Assembly (NCBI GenBank): GCA_016704275.1
Contig: JADJAK010000002.1
Span: 496,001 to 560,000 of the forward strand
DNA: 64,000 nucleotides
Source of the DNA: Gemmatimonadota bacterium
Lineage (GTDB): Bacteria > Gemmatimonadota > Gemmatimonadetes > Gemmatimonadales > GWC2-71-9
Reading direction: 5' to 3'
The position numbers and the translations under genes are program-made. Shown here in pieces: positions 19,291 to 27,139 of this stretch (the stretch's first letter is position 1; every line of letters begins with the position of its first letter). The notes below the pieces were generated by a model. The model did no database searches. It saw only the letters and a program-made list of their open reading frames with translations, and was not told the DNA's origin.

Positions 19291-20659
19291 CCTGCAGCGC
19301 GCGCCCGATGAAGGCGACCGGATCGCCGCCCTGTTCGGCGTACCACGACTGCCACGCCTCGTGCGAGAGCGCGGCGGCCAGCGCCTCGAGCGGCTGCGAC
19401 GAGACCTCCTGCACCACGAGGCGCGCCTCCACCTCGGAGAGCCCGGTCACCTCGCGCACGAACGCGGTGGCGGTTTCGCGATCCATCCGCCGCGCCTGCA
19501 ACTGGAGATCGACCTCTGCCGCTGCGCTCTCGATCAGCGCGCGGTGGCACATCATCAACTGCTGCTCCTCACTGCCACCGACGATCGTGGTGCGGACCAG
19601 CGCCGAGACGGTGCGCCCCCATCCCATCGCGAGGCCAGGCGCGACCAGCACTCGCCGAATGACGCTCGACAGTTCGCCGCGCGCTGCCTCCTGCATCAGC
19701 TCGGCATGCGCGCGGATCGCCTCGCCACCAAGCGCATGGCGATCGAAGGCGTCTACTGGATCCTCGGTGCACGGCGCGTCCGTCGCGGGAAGCCCGAGCG
19801 TGACCAGCTCGCCACGCACCCGCTCCCAGGTATCGGTCCACTCGGTCGGGAGTTCCTCGAAGTCGATCTCCCCGTTCTCTTGCAACTCGGTGACGAGCGC
19901 GAGCGGATCTTCGGAGCCCAGCACCAGGGCGACGGCGTGCAGCGACCGCTCGACGCCGGCACGGCGCAGTTCGAGAATGCGGAGGGTGCCGCGGATGCCC
20001 ACCGGCTCGTGCGTGAGCATCGCGAGGCGGCGCTCCAGCGCGTCCTCGCCGAGTCCCGGCTCGCCACCACGCGGCGCCTCGACCTCCAGCCAGCGACGAT
20101 GCTCGGCCAATGCCACCAGCGCGGGCTGGACGGCGATGTCATCGAGGTACTCCGACGCCTCGTCGAGCAAGTCCTCGAGCTGGGCCACGAGTGCCAGCGC
20201 GTCGCCGGCGGTCTGATCGGGGATCGGGCGCGTGTCGGCTTGGACGCCACCGAGAAATTCCGGCAACGCCGCGATCCGGCCGCGCAGCGCAGCTTCCGCT
20301 TCGGCGTTGAAGCCCTCGTCCATCAGCACGGCGAGCGCGTCGACGGCGTGACGCAGCGGAAGGGTCGGGTCGGCGGCCTCGGCCTGGGTCACCGCCTCGA
20401 GGGCAAGGATGTCATCACGAATGGTGTCGAGCAGCGCGGTGCGATCGACCTCGTCGTCGAGCGCCTCCACATCCTCGAGGTCCTCGATGGCGTGTGCGAT
20501 ACTGCGGAGCGCGGCGGCCTGCGCCACCAACCATGGCGCGTCGAAGCGACCGAGGCGCTGCTGGGTCTCGGCGGGGGCACCGTCGGGATGGCGCATCGGA
20601 TCGAGGTGGCGTGCCAGGTCGAGGTACGACGCGAGCAGGGCGGTCAAGTCAGCCGTCAT
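19241..20659 (-). CDS. Degenerate DUF885-like protein
   Basis: 472 residues, rich in Ala, Leu and Glu, mainly helical, no signal peptide. The C-terminal 100 residues follow the DUF885 metalloprotease-like pattern (RMDRETATAFVREVTGLSE, VVQEVSSQPLEALA, FIGRALQGGGLPVRL). Where active members carry HEA-x-PGHH, this protein has GEAIRAHAEL, so the first His and the paired His are lost. It is therefore more likely a structural or regulatory relative than a peptidase. ATG 20659 overlaps the nucleotidyltransferase stop (ATGA). The family link is by eye and would need a profile search. Confidence 0.55.
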   Translation of the reverse strand: MTADLTALLASYLDLARHLDPMRHPDGAPAETQQRLGRFDAPWLVAQAAALRSIAHAIEDLEDVEALDDEVDRTALLDTIRDDILALEAVTQAEAADPTLPLRHAVDALAVLMDEGFNAEAEAALRGRIAALPEFLGGVQADTRPIPDQTAGDALALVAQLEDLLDEASEYLDDIAVQPALVALAEHRRWLEVEAPRGGEPGLGEDALERRLAMLTHEPVGIRGTLRILELRRAGVERSLHAVALVLGSEDPLALVTELQENGEIDFEELPTEWTDTWERVRGELVTLGLPATDAPCTEDPVDAFDRHALGGEAIRAHAELMQEAARGELSSVIRRVLVAPGLAMGWGRTVSALVRTTIVGGSEEQQLMMCHRALIESAAAEVDLQLQARRMDRETATAFVREVTGLSEVEARLVVQEVSSQPLEALAAALSHEAWQSWYAEQGGDPVAFIGRALQGGGLPVRLARWALGQD

Positions 20660-21636
20660 GCGCCGTGCACCTCGGTATGCGCCCCGAAGCTGCCGGAGCC
20701 GGTGAAGCCGATGACCTTGGCCTTCTCGCCCAGCATCACCTGGTCGAGCGTGCTCCGCTCGATGGTGCACCCCGGGCCGACGATGGCATTGGCCAGGGTG
20801 GAATCGCGCACCGTCGTGCCGGCCTCGAGCGTCACGTTGGGCCCGATGGTGCAGCGCTCCAGCGTGCAGCCGGGCTCGATCAGCACCGGCTCGACGATCC
20901 GCACGTCGGCGCCGACCGGGCCGTGCTTCGCCGCGCCCTGCGCGAGGAGGATGCCGTTGGTCTCGATGGTGGTCTCGAGCTGGCCGCAGTCGTACCAACC
21001 GCCGACTTCGGCGGTGCGGATCTTCTTGCCGTGCTCGATCATGTGCTGGAACGCGTCGGTCAGGTAGTACTCGCCCTTGTTCGCCGGTGCGGCAAGGACT
21101 GCGTCGATCCCGGCCCAGAGCGCCTCGACATCGCGAATGAAGTAGAGGCCGATGTTGGCGAGCTTCGAGATCGGCTCGCTCGGCTTCTCGACGATCTTCG
21201 TCATGTAGCCGTCGGCATCGGTCACCACCACGCCGAAGCGCTGGTAGTCCTCGACTTCCTTGGCCCAGATGATCCCGTCGGCGTCCACCGTCTCCGCCAG
21301 CGAGAGGTCAGCCTCGAAGACGGTGTCGACGAAGATGATCATCACCGGGCCGTGGATGAACGGCCGCGCGAGGTTGATCGCCCCGGCCGTGCCGTCCTGG
21401 ACCTTCTGCTCGATGAAGCGCGAGGGGATGGCATAGCTGCTCCGCGCGTGCGCCTCGACCTGGTCCTTGAGGTGCCCCGTGATGAAGATGAGCTCCTCGA
21501 CGTCGAGGCCGACGAGCTTGTCCATCACCCAGTCCATGACCGGGCGGCCGGCGACCTTCAGCATCGGCTTCGGAATGAGGTGCGTGTGCGGCCGGAGCCG
21601 AGTGCCCTTCCCTGCGGTCGGAATGATCACCTGCAT
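20656..21636 (-). CDS. Sugar-phosphate nucleotidyltransferase with left-handed beta-helix tail
   Basis: 326 residues. The N-terminal NTP-transferase domain opens with IIPTAGKGTRLRPHT and has KPMLKVAGRPV, FVDTVFEAD in the metal-binding position, and GEYYLTDAFQ. From about residue 245 there are hexapeptide-like repeats (VRIVEPVLIEPGCTLERCTI, VTLEAGTTV) forming a left-handed beta-helix. It should activate a sugar 1-phosphate to an NDP-sugar for glycan synthesis; the sugar and nucleotide cannot be read from sequence. It starts four bases after the cupin gene, which commonly accompanies such enzymes. Confidence 0.9.
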   Translation of the reverse strand: MQVIIPTAGKGTRLRPHTHLIPKPMLKVAGRPVMDWVMDKLVGLDVEELIFITGHLKDQVEAHARSSYAIPSRFIEQKVQDGTAGAINLARPFIHGPVMIIFVDTVFEADLSLAETVDADGIIWAKEVEDYQRFGVVVTDADGYMTKIVEKPSEPISKLANIGLYFIRDVEALWAGIDAVLAAPANKGEYYLTDAFQHMIEHGKKIRTAEVGGWYDCGQLETTIETNGILLAQGAAKHGPVGADVRIVEPVLIEPGCTLERCTIGPNVTLEAGTTVRDSTLANAIVGPGCTIERSTLDQVMLGEKAKVIGFTGSGSFGAHTEVHGA

Positions 21637-21640
21637 CGCG

Positions 21641-21997
21641 TCAGCCTCGTCCGTAGCGGTCGTTGATGCGTACCAGGTCGTCGAGCTCCGGCGTGGAGGC
21701 CTCGAGCACGTCGCTGTCGACGACGGCTTCGATCTGGTGAATGGTGAGCGCGGGGATGTGCACCGAGTCGCCGGCGCGGAACGGCCGCTCGACCGGCTCC
21801 GCCCCCTCGTGCGGCCAGGTCCGGAGAATCAGCTCCCCGGAGAAGACGTGCATCGTCTCGTCCTTCTTGTGATGGTACTGGCAGGAGAGAATGTGCCCCG
21901 CCTTCACGTGGAGCACCTTGCCCACGTACCGGTCGGTGTGCGCCCAGATGAGCTCGTGGCCCCATGGTTTCTCGACCCGCCGCGGCACTTCGGCCAT
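21641..21997 (-). CDS. Single-domain cupin (mannose-6-phosphate isomerase type)
   Basis: 118 residues. The cupin motifs are plain: HVKAGHILSCQYHHKKDETMH supplies the first His/Glu/His set and IPALTIHQIEAV the second. The opening VEKPWGHELIWA and the end ELDDLVRINDRYGR are typical of small cupins related to phosphomannose isomerase C-domains. It may bind or isomerise a sugar phosphate for the adjoining nucleotidyltransferase. ATG 21997 overlaps the ferredoxin stop by one base (TGATG). Confidence 0.88.
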   Translation of the reverse strand: MAEVPRRVEKPWGHELIWAHTDRYVGKVLHVKAGHILSCQYHHKKDETMHVFSGELILRTWPHEGAEPVERPFRAGDSVHIPALTIHQIEAVVDSDVLEASTPELDDLVRINDRYGRG

Positions 21998-22569
21998 CAC
22001 GACCCCTGCATGTGGAAGGTGAACGACGATGGGACGGTGATGCAGTCGCGGACGCAGACGCCGCAGGCGACGCAGCCCTCGACCTTGAGCACGGGGCGGC
22101 CGTCCTCGTCGAGCGAGAGCGCCCGTTCCCCGACAGGGCAACTGCGGACGCAGACCCCGCATTCCTTTCCTTCAAACGTAATGCAGCGATCGGGATGAAA
22201 CTCAATCCAGCCGAGCCGTTGGCCCTCCCACCCGTTCGGCGGAACCGTCAGCGCATCGGTCGGGCAGGCGACCGCGCACGGCATGTCGGGGCAGGCGATG
22301 CAGGGGATCCGCGCCGGCTCGAGATAGGGCGTGGCCGCGGCGAGTCCGCCGCTGGACGGCACATGCAGGATCGACCCGGCCGGGCACGCGGCAGCGCAGG
22401 CGCCGCATCGGGTGCACGCCGTGAGGAAGCCGACCTCGCCGAGGGCACCGGGCGGCCGGACATAGCGCTTCTGGACGATCCGCTCTTCCGTGGCCTTGGC
22501 CACTTGCTCCATGGCGTTGCCGAGGGCGCGCCGGAAGAAGGAGCGACGGTCGCCGCCAAAGTCGGTCAT
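21997..22569 (-). CDS. NapG/MauM-type ferredoxin with four [4Fe-4S] sites
   Basis: 190 residues. Four cysteine clusters are visible in order: CTRCGACAAACP, CIACPDMPCAVACP, CITFEGKECGVCVRSCP and CVACGVCVRDC, each suited to a [4Fe-4S] cluster. The second and third match the NapG/MauM family of electron carriers. The N-terminus has RRSFFRRALG, a twin-arginine-like element without a clear hydrophobic stretch, so export is uncertain. ATG overlaps the stop of the outer-membrane gene (ATGA). A ferredoxin inside a sugar-nucleotide operon is unusual and its electron partner is not evident nearby. Confidence 0.88.
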   Translation of the reverse strand: MTDFGGDRRSFFRRALGNAMEQVAKATEERIVQKRYVRPPGALGEVGFLTACTRCGACAAACPAGSILHVPSSGGLAAATPYLEPARIPCIACPDMPCAVACPTDALTVPPNGWEGQRLGWIEFHPDRCITFEGKECGVCVRSCPVGERALSLDEDGRPVLKVEGCVACGVCVRDCITVPSSFTFHMQGS

Positions 22570-23750
22570 CGGATCACCGGGGCGATGCCGATGAGCCAGC
22601 GCTTCGCGGAGACGCGGTCCATCGGCTCGGACGCGGCCCAGGGCGAGTCGTTGACGTAGAACGGCAATTCGAGCCGGCTGGTGAACTCCATCCCGAAGAG
22701 TCGGTGCGTGAGCCGCAGCCCGGCGCCGGCATCGACCAACATGCGGCGCACCGGAAGCAGCAGCGCCAGCGAGGTCCCATCGCCCCCGGGGCCGCGCTCG
22801 CCGCCGAGACGCGCGGCATCGCCGAAGGCGACGAGCGCGACGCGCGAAAGGAGCGGCGTCCTCGGCTGCGCGATGGTGGCCACCACTTCGACATTGACCG
22901 AGGTGAGGTGGTTGGTCGAGAGTGATGGCGCAAAGCCGCGGAGGTTGCCGCCGCCCGCCTCGTGCCAGTGTCCCGCCATCTCGCCGCGCACCAGCGGCGC
23001 ACCGTCGGCGCGGAGGAACGGGTTCGCGAGCTGCTCATACGGGTCGGCGCCGGCGACGAACAACCGTCGTTGCGGCAGGAGCGGATCGGCGCTGAACAAC
23101 GACGCATGGGCGCCGCGCATCGCCAGCTCGACGCGACTCGACAGCGTGCGACGCGCAATCGCCTCGAGCGCGAGCTTGCCCCACGGCTGGAGGTCGTAGC
23201 GCGTGCGCGTGGTGATGCCGTCGCCCGGGCGGCGATACTCGATGCCACCGGTGACGGTGCCGCGCGCGCGGGTCTGCCACGCGCCGATGGTGCCATGGCG
23301 TTCGATCCAGACGGGAATTTCGACGGTGCCGCCGACCTCCCACGTCGGTCCCGCCACGAAGCGATCGTCGTGCACCGCGACCCAGCGGAGTGCGGCCCCG
23401 ACGCGGTCGCGCTGCGCGATGCTGATGGAGGCGCCGCTCCGCCCGTCGAGCCGGAAGAGGTCGATCCGCTGCGTGACGTCGAGCCGCTGAATCCGGAACG
23501 GATTCTCCAGCGTCAGCGACGCCTGCAGCGTCTTCACCGTCGTGTCGCGGGGCGAGAGGAGCCCGGTCGACCAGCCGAGGCGCAGGGTATGCCGATCACC
23601 GTGTTCCGTCAGCGGCGTGCGGAGTCGGACGCCGAGGGTGAGGCCGCCGGCGTCGTTGTACCAGGCATCCGGAAACGGCCGCTGCGCCCCGAGGGTGGCA
23701 GGCGCGCAGAGGGCGGCAATCAGCAGGCATCGCGTGGTCAGGATGGTCAT
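22566..23750 (-). CDS. Outer-membrane beta-barrel-like protein
   Basis: 394 residues with a signal peptide ending ATLGAQ. The mature part is a series of alternating polar/apolar strands rich in Arg and aromatic residues (LTLGVRLRTPL, HTLRLGWSTGLL, VELAMRGAHASL) with a GGNLRGF element as found in BamA/TpsB-like C-terminal barrels. It probably forms a 12-16 strand barrel. ATG 23750 leads the operon of nucleotidyltransferase and transporter genes. The open frame continues upstream across atpH in another phase, which is not coding. No specific function is assigned. Confidence 0.7.
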   Translation of the reverse strand: MTILTTRCLLIAALCAPATLGAQRPFPDAWYNDAGGLTLGVRLRTPLTEHGDRHTLRLGWSTGLLSPRDTTVKTLQASLTLENPFRIQRLDVTQRIDLFRLDGRSGASISIAQRDRVGAALRWVAVHDDRFVAGPTWEVGGTVEIPVWIERHGTIGAWQTRARGTVTGGIEYRRPGDGITTRTRYDLQPWGKLALEAIARRTLSSRVELAMRGAHASLFSADPLLPQRRLFVAGADPYEQLANPFLRADGAPLVRGEMAGHWHEAGGGNLRGFAPSLSTNHLTSVNVEVVATIAQPRTPLLSRVALVAFGDAARLGGERGPGGDGTSLALLLPVRRMLVDAGAGLRLTHRLFGMEFTSRLELPFYVNDSPWAASEPMDRVSAKRWLIGIAPVIR

Positions 23751-23833
23751 GGGATGACCCGAAGGATACCCGGAAACGAGCGACGCCGCACCAGTGCTGC
23801 GTGCGGCGTCGCGGGTCCGTCCAACCGCGGAAT

Positions 23834-24367
23834 TCAGCGGCTGATGAGCTTGTTGCGCAGCATCGCGAGGCGCTTCCGCACCGAGCCGTCGTAGACACGA
23901 TCGCCGATCTTCACGACCACGCCACCGAGCAGCGACGGGTCGACCGCGAAGCCTGCAATCACGTCCTTGCCGATCGCCGTCTTCAGCCGCTCCACCAGCA
24001 CCTGCCGGGTGAGGGCATCGACGTCGCGCGCCAGGGTGACCCCGGCCCGCACGCGATTGAGTTGCACGTCCACCAGCGTCCGGTACTCGTCGGCGATCTG
24101 GGGCAACAGCATCTGCCGGCCGCGCTTGACCACCGCGGCGAGGAAGAGGATGAACGGCGACGGGGCGCCCTGGAGGGCCAGTCGGATGATCTCGACCTTC
24201 TTCTCCTTGGTGACGCGCGGCGACATCATCACCGCCTCGATCGACGGGGTACCCAGTGCCGCGGTCGCCTCGTCCATCAGGGTGCCCCACGCCTCCGGAG
24301 CCCCCGCGTGCTTCGCCAGCGACAGCAGCGTCTCGGCGTAGTTGCGGGCGATGGTGACTTCCCTCAC
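23834..24367 (-). CDS. atpH: ATP synthase F1 subunit delta
   Basis: 177 residues, normal length. Features are IARNYAETLLSLAKHAG at the start, the VVKRGRQMLLPQIADEYRTL mid-segment, and the conserved C-terminal GFAVDPSLLGGVVVKIGDRVYDGSVRKRLAML with the Gly-Gly. It links the F1 head to the b-subunit stalk. GTG 24367 overlaps the atpF stop (GTGA). The usual next gene, atpA, is not present: an unrelated outer-membrane gene follows at 23750, so the ATP synthase operon is split. Confidence 0.95.
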   Translation of the reverse strand: MREVTIARNYAETLLSLAKHAGAPEAWGTLMDEATAALGTPSIEAVMMSPRVTKEKKVEIIRLALQGAPSPFILFLAAVVKRGRQMLLPQIADEYRTLVDVQLNRVRAGVTLARDVDALTRQVLVERLKTAIGKDVIAGFAVDPSLLGGVVVKIGDRVYDGSVRKRLAMLRNKLISR

Positions 24368-24906
24368 GCCGACTTCCCGATCGACCCGAGGTATTCCTCG
24401 ACCAGCTTGCGATCGGCGGCGCTGTCGAGCGACTGCCCGACGACCTTGCCGGCGGCCGCAATCGCCAGATCCACCGCCTCACGACGGAGCTCGGCGACGG
24501 CACGGCCCTTCTCCGCCTCGATCTCGCGACGGGCACGCGCCAGCATCTCATCCTGCTCGGCACGGGTCTTCTCGACGGCAAGCGTGCGCTCGCGCTCGGC
24601 CGCCTGACGCGCTTCGGCCAGCATCGCCGTCGCCTCGCCACGCGAGCCCGCCAGCAGTTGACGCTGTTCCTCGAGCGCCGCCTGGGCTTCGGCATGCATC
24701 TGCTTCGCCTCGGCGAGCTGCAGCCGGATGGTCTCCTCGCGGTCGGCCGTCGCGCGGACGATCACCGGGAAGAGCTTCTTCGCGAGGATGAACAACACCA
24801 CCGCGAAGACCACCACCGTCCACACCGCAAGCGCCGGGGTCGGCTGGAAGGGGCCAGGAAGCCCCTCCCCACCTTCCGTGCTGAGGAGCAGCATCGGGAT
24901 GATCAC
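24364..24906 (-). CDS. atpF: ATP synthase F0 subunit b
   Basis: 180 residues: one N-terminal membrane helix (ALAVWTVVVFAVVLFILAKKLF) followed by a long charged helix with heptad-like Glu/Ala/Arg runs (LAEAKQMHAEAQAALEEQ) that dimerises as the peripheral stalk. The C-terminal segment ends VEEYLGSIGKSA. It overlaps atpE by four bases upstream and atpH downstream, consistent with one transcript. Confidence 0.95.
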   Translation of the reverse strand: MIIPMLLLSTEGGEGLPGPFQPTPALAVWTVVVFAVVLFILAKKLFPVIVRATADREETIRLQLAEAKQMHAEAQAALEEQRQLLAGSRGEATAMLAEARQAAERERTLAVEKTRAEQDEMLARARREIEAEKGRAVAELRREAVDLAIAAAGKVVGQSLDSAADRKLVEEYLGSIGKSA

Positions 24907-25187
24907 TTAATGACCTTGAAGAGCAGGGCGAAGACGAGCGCGATGATCGTGGCGCCTTCGAGGAGGACGGCGATCAGCAGGCCCGCGCCGCGGATCTCGC
25001 CCGCCGCTTCCGGCTGCCGCGCGATCCCTTCGGCCACCTGGCCACCGATCCGGCCGAGGCCGAGACCCGCGCCGAGGATGGCGAGGCCGATCGCGATGCC
25101 GGCGCCGAGCTGACCATAGCCCGCGCCGATCAACTTCGCCGCCGCTTCCGACATCTCACCAGTCTGCATCAGGAGGTTCATCATCAT
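24903..25187 (-). CDS. atpE: ATP synthase F0 subunit c
   Basis: 94 residues with two membrane helices joined by the conserved polar loop ARQPEAAG. The ion-binding carboxylate is the Glu in LLIAVLLEGAT of helix 2. Helix 1 has Leu where sodium-type rings carry Gln, and Gly follows the Glu instead of Ser/Thr, so a proton-type ring is expected. Three ATG codons are clustered; ATG 25187 is taken as start. It is separated from atpB by 326 bases of repeat-rich DNA, an unusual break at the point where extra c-subunit translation is normally controlled. Confidence 0.95.
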   Translation of the reverse strand: MMMNLLMQTGEMSEAAAKLIGAGYGQLGAGIAIGLAILGAGLGLGRIGGQVAEGIARQPEAAGEIRGAGLLIAVLLEGATIIALVFALLFKVIK

Positions 25188-25513
25188 TTTGGTAGTCCGT
25201 AAAGCCAGGGAAGATGAGTCAAGGATCTGCATCGCGCGCCAGCCATCTCGTCTCTTCCGGAACGAGCGGCCATACGATGGAGGTCAACGGGCCGAGGCCC
25301 AACCTCCTGGGCGGTGACGGTCACCGCCTCGAAGCCGGAACTCCTGGATGCACGGAGAGCCGGGGTGGAACAGGTCGTAAGTCGTAAGTCATAGGTCGTA
25401 CGTCTTCGGTCTTAGGTCGTAGGTCCTTCGACTTCGTCCGCTGCGCGGACTTCGCTCAGGATGACACCACTCCCGAGACTTACGACCTACGACTTACGAC
25501 CTACGACCGCTTT
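25188..25513. other. Repeat-filled atpB-atpE intergenic region
   Basis: 326 bases with no gene. The part nearest atpE (25188-25370) shows no structure I can name. The part nearest atpB is a composite element: two inverted heptamer arms (25374-25422 and 25479-25508) enclosing a core with an internal hairpin (25423-25466). Confidence 0.8.
25374..25508. repeat. Composite element: GTCGTAA-type heptamer arms around a GTCCTTCGACT...CTCAGGATGAC core
   Basis: Left arm: seven 7-base units with consensus GTCGTAR at 25374-25422. Right arm: four units alternating CTTACGA and CCTACGA at 25479-25506, complementary to the left. Core 25423-25466 begins GTCCTTCGACTTC, contains the hairpin GTCCGC-TGC-GCGGAC and ends CTTCGCTCAGGATGAC. 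A second element with the same core and different arms lies between hslV and hslU. Confidence 0.9.
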
Positions 25514-26380
25514 CTAGTGCTCGTGCTGCATCATCCCGATAAACACCGCGCTCAACAGCGCAAAGACATACGCCTGCAGCAGCGCCACGATCAGCTCGAG
25601 GAACATGATGCCGACGACCACCGCGCCAGTGATCAGCGCGATGCCGCCGCTGCCGATCAGGCCGAGGCCGCTGAACATGAAGACGATGCCGAAGAGCGAG
25701 AGCAGGACGAAGTGGCCGGCGACCATGTTGCCGAAGAGTCGGACGGCGAGCGCAAAGGGCTTGACCAGCTTCGAGAGGACTTCGATCGGCGCCATGCCGA
25801 TCGACATCGCGACGGCGCCGGCGCCGTGGAGCCCCTCGACGTGCGGGAAGATCGTGCCCATGTAGCCCTTGAAGCCGAGCTTGAACATCCCGCCGATCTC
25901 GATGGCCAGCAGCACGATGAACGCCAGCGCGCCGGTCATCGCGAGATTGCCGGTCGGCGAGGAGCCGAACGGAATCAGGCCAAGGAAGTTCGAGACGAGG
26001 ATCAGGAAGAAGAGCGTCATGATGAAGGGCGCCCAGCGGCGGCCCTCTTCTTCGCCGATGTTGGCGATGGCGATCTCGTTCCGCACGTAGAGGACGACCA
26101 TCTCCATCATCCCGGCGAAGCCCTTCGGCGGGACACCGGCCTTGCGCGCCTTCTCGACGCCGTTGGCGGTGGTCCACATCAGCGCCACGACGATGATCGC
26201 GGCCAGCACGAGGAAGACGACGTGGCGCGTCGGCGAGAGGTCGATGGCCATGCTGCCGATGTGCACCGGCTCCCAGCGCGGGAGATGAATGATGTACCCG
26301 CCGAAGTCCAGTTCATGGGCGTCGGCCGTGTGGTGGAACATCATCTCGGCAATGCTGAACCCTTCGCTCTCGCCACTCAT
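25514..26380 (-). CDS. atpB: ATP synthase F0 subunit a
   Basis: 288 residues with five to six membrane segments. The key helix has KPFALAVRLFGNMVAGH, containing the essential Arg that faces the c-ring, and the last helix has LELIVALLQAYVFALLSAVFIG with the conserved Gln. The N-terminus extends beyond the membrane with FHHTADAHELDFGGYIIHLP, a longer periplasmic lead than the E. coli protein. ATG 26380 overlaps the stop of the preceding small membrane gene (ATGA). Confidence 0.96.
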   Translation of the reverse strand: MSGESEGFSIAEMMFHHTADAHELDFGGYIIHLPRWEPVHIGSMAIDLSPTRHVVFLVLAAIIVVALMWTTANGVEKARKAGVPPKGFAGMMEMVVLYVRNEIAIANIGEEEGRRWAPFIMTLFFLILVSNFLGLIPFGSSPTGNLAMTGALAFIVLLAIEIGGMFKLGFKGYMGTIFPHVEGLHGAGAVAMSIGMAPIEVLSKLVKPFALAVRLFGNMVAGHFVLLSLFGIVFMFSGLGLIGSGGIALITGAVVVGIMFLELIVALLQAYVFALLSAVFIGMMQHEH

Positions 26381-26721
26381 GATCGCAGCCGTGTCTCCAG
26401 ATACAGAAGCGGGAGGATCACTCCCAGATATCCCAGGGCGGTGGGCAGCACCGGAAAGCGTTCCGGGTCGCGCATCACCAGCACCGCAATGATCAGCACA
26501 CCGAGCATCCGCAGCACCACGCCGATGCCATACACCATCAACTGGTCCACCGTCGGCTCGCGCCCGGTCCGCTTGACCAACCGGACCGCCAGCAGCGAGA
26601 GCAGCGTCGCCACGAGGCCGGCCGTGGCCGCACCCGTCGCCCCTGCCCTCCCACTTGCCAGCCACGCCGCCAAGCTCACCACGGCGGTCGCGACCGCGCC
26701 GACCAGCGCTCGGCTACCCAG
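26377..26721 (-). CDS. ATP synthase subunit I-like membrane protein
   Basis: About 114 residues with four hydrophobic segments (LVGAVATAVVSLAAWLA, AATAGLVATLLSLLAV, YGIGVVLRMLGVLIIAVLVM, ALGYLGVILPLLYLE), the layout of AtpI-type proteins that help assemble the c-ring. No ATG or GTG lies near the start of the first helix; CTG 26721 has AAGGAG seven bases upstream and overlaps the previous stop, so it is the best start, with internal GTG codons as alternatives. Position directly before atpB supports the call; sequence alone is weak. Confidence 0.7.
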   Translation of the reverse strand: MGSRALVGAVATAVVSLAAWLASGRAGATGAATAGLVATLLSLLAVRLVKRTGREPTVDQLMVYGIGVVLRMLGVLIIAVLVMRDPERFPVLPTALGYLGVILPLLYLETRLRS

Positions 26722-26926
26722 CGGGTGGCTCCTTGGGCCCCTTCCCGCCGCGCAACTTGGCGAAGAGCCAGACCCCGACCCAGGCCGTCCCGCCGATGGT
26801 GCCGACGAGGGTCGCAAGCGGCATCGTGCCGAGGCGTCGATCGAGCCAGACGCCGCCCAACGCGGAGAGGGTCACGACCACCGCGAAGGTGATCCCGTGG
26901 GAGACGTAGACCCACCCCTCTCCCAT
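26714..26926 (-). CDS. AtpZ/AtpI-family small membrane protein
   Basis: 70 residues with two membrane helices: YVSHGITFAVVVTLSALGGVWL and ATLVGTIGGTAWVGVWLFAKL, separated by the DRRLGTMP turn, and a short charged tail. This is the usual pattern of AtpZ-like proteins that open F0F1 operons and are linked to divalent cation transport or assembly (family knowledge). ATG 26926 is the first gene of the minus-strand ATP synthase cluster. The upstream 213 bases shared with moxR contain a heptamer array. Confidence 0.75.
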   Translation of the reverse strand: MGEGWVYVSHGITFAVVVTLSALGGVWLDRRLGTMPLATLVGTIGGTAWVGVWLFAKLRGGKGPKEPPAG

Positions 26927-27050
26927 GGCTCGATTGCCCGAATCACGGGGTTTCACGGGCGGGAAGGTATGGGCTTGTGAAATATTTCGCAAGCGAAAAC
27001 GACCCCCGCGAAACCCCATCCGCAGGGGGGGCGTACCGAGGTCGGCAAGG

Positions 27051-27085
27051 GATGATCGATGATCGATCATCGATGATCGATCATC
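27051..27085. repeat. Heptamer array GATSATC x5
   Basis: Five 7-base units (GATGATC twice, GATCATC, GATGATC, GATCATC) between the divergent atp cluster and moxR. It is the same self-complementary unit that forms the tail of cstA at 15018-15059. Confidence 0.93.
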
Positions 27086-27139
27086 GGGCTTCTGGCCCCC
27101 CTATCTTCCCCCCTCACCAAACCTCCTTCCGGACCTCCG

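Noticed and set aside
20660..20998. N-terminal extension of the DUF885-like frame into the nucleotidyltransferase gene
   Set aside because: The extension is in another phase of a clear sugar nucleotidyltransferase, and an ATGA overlap start at 20659 exists.
25374..25508. Repeat clusters considered as CRISPR arrays
   Set aside because: Units are only seven bases, without spacers of constant length and without cas genes nearby.
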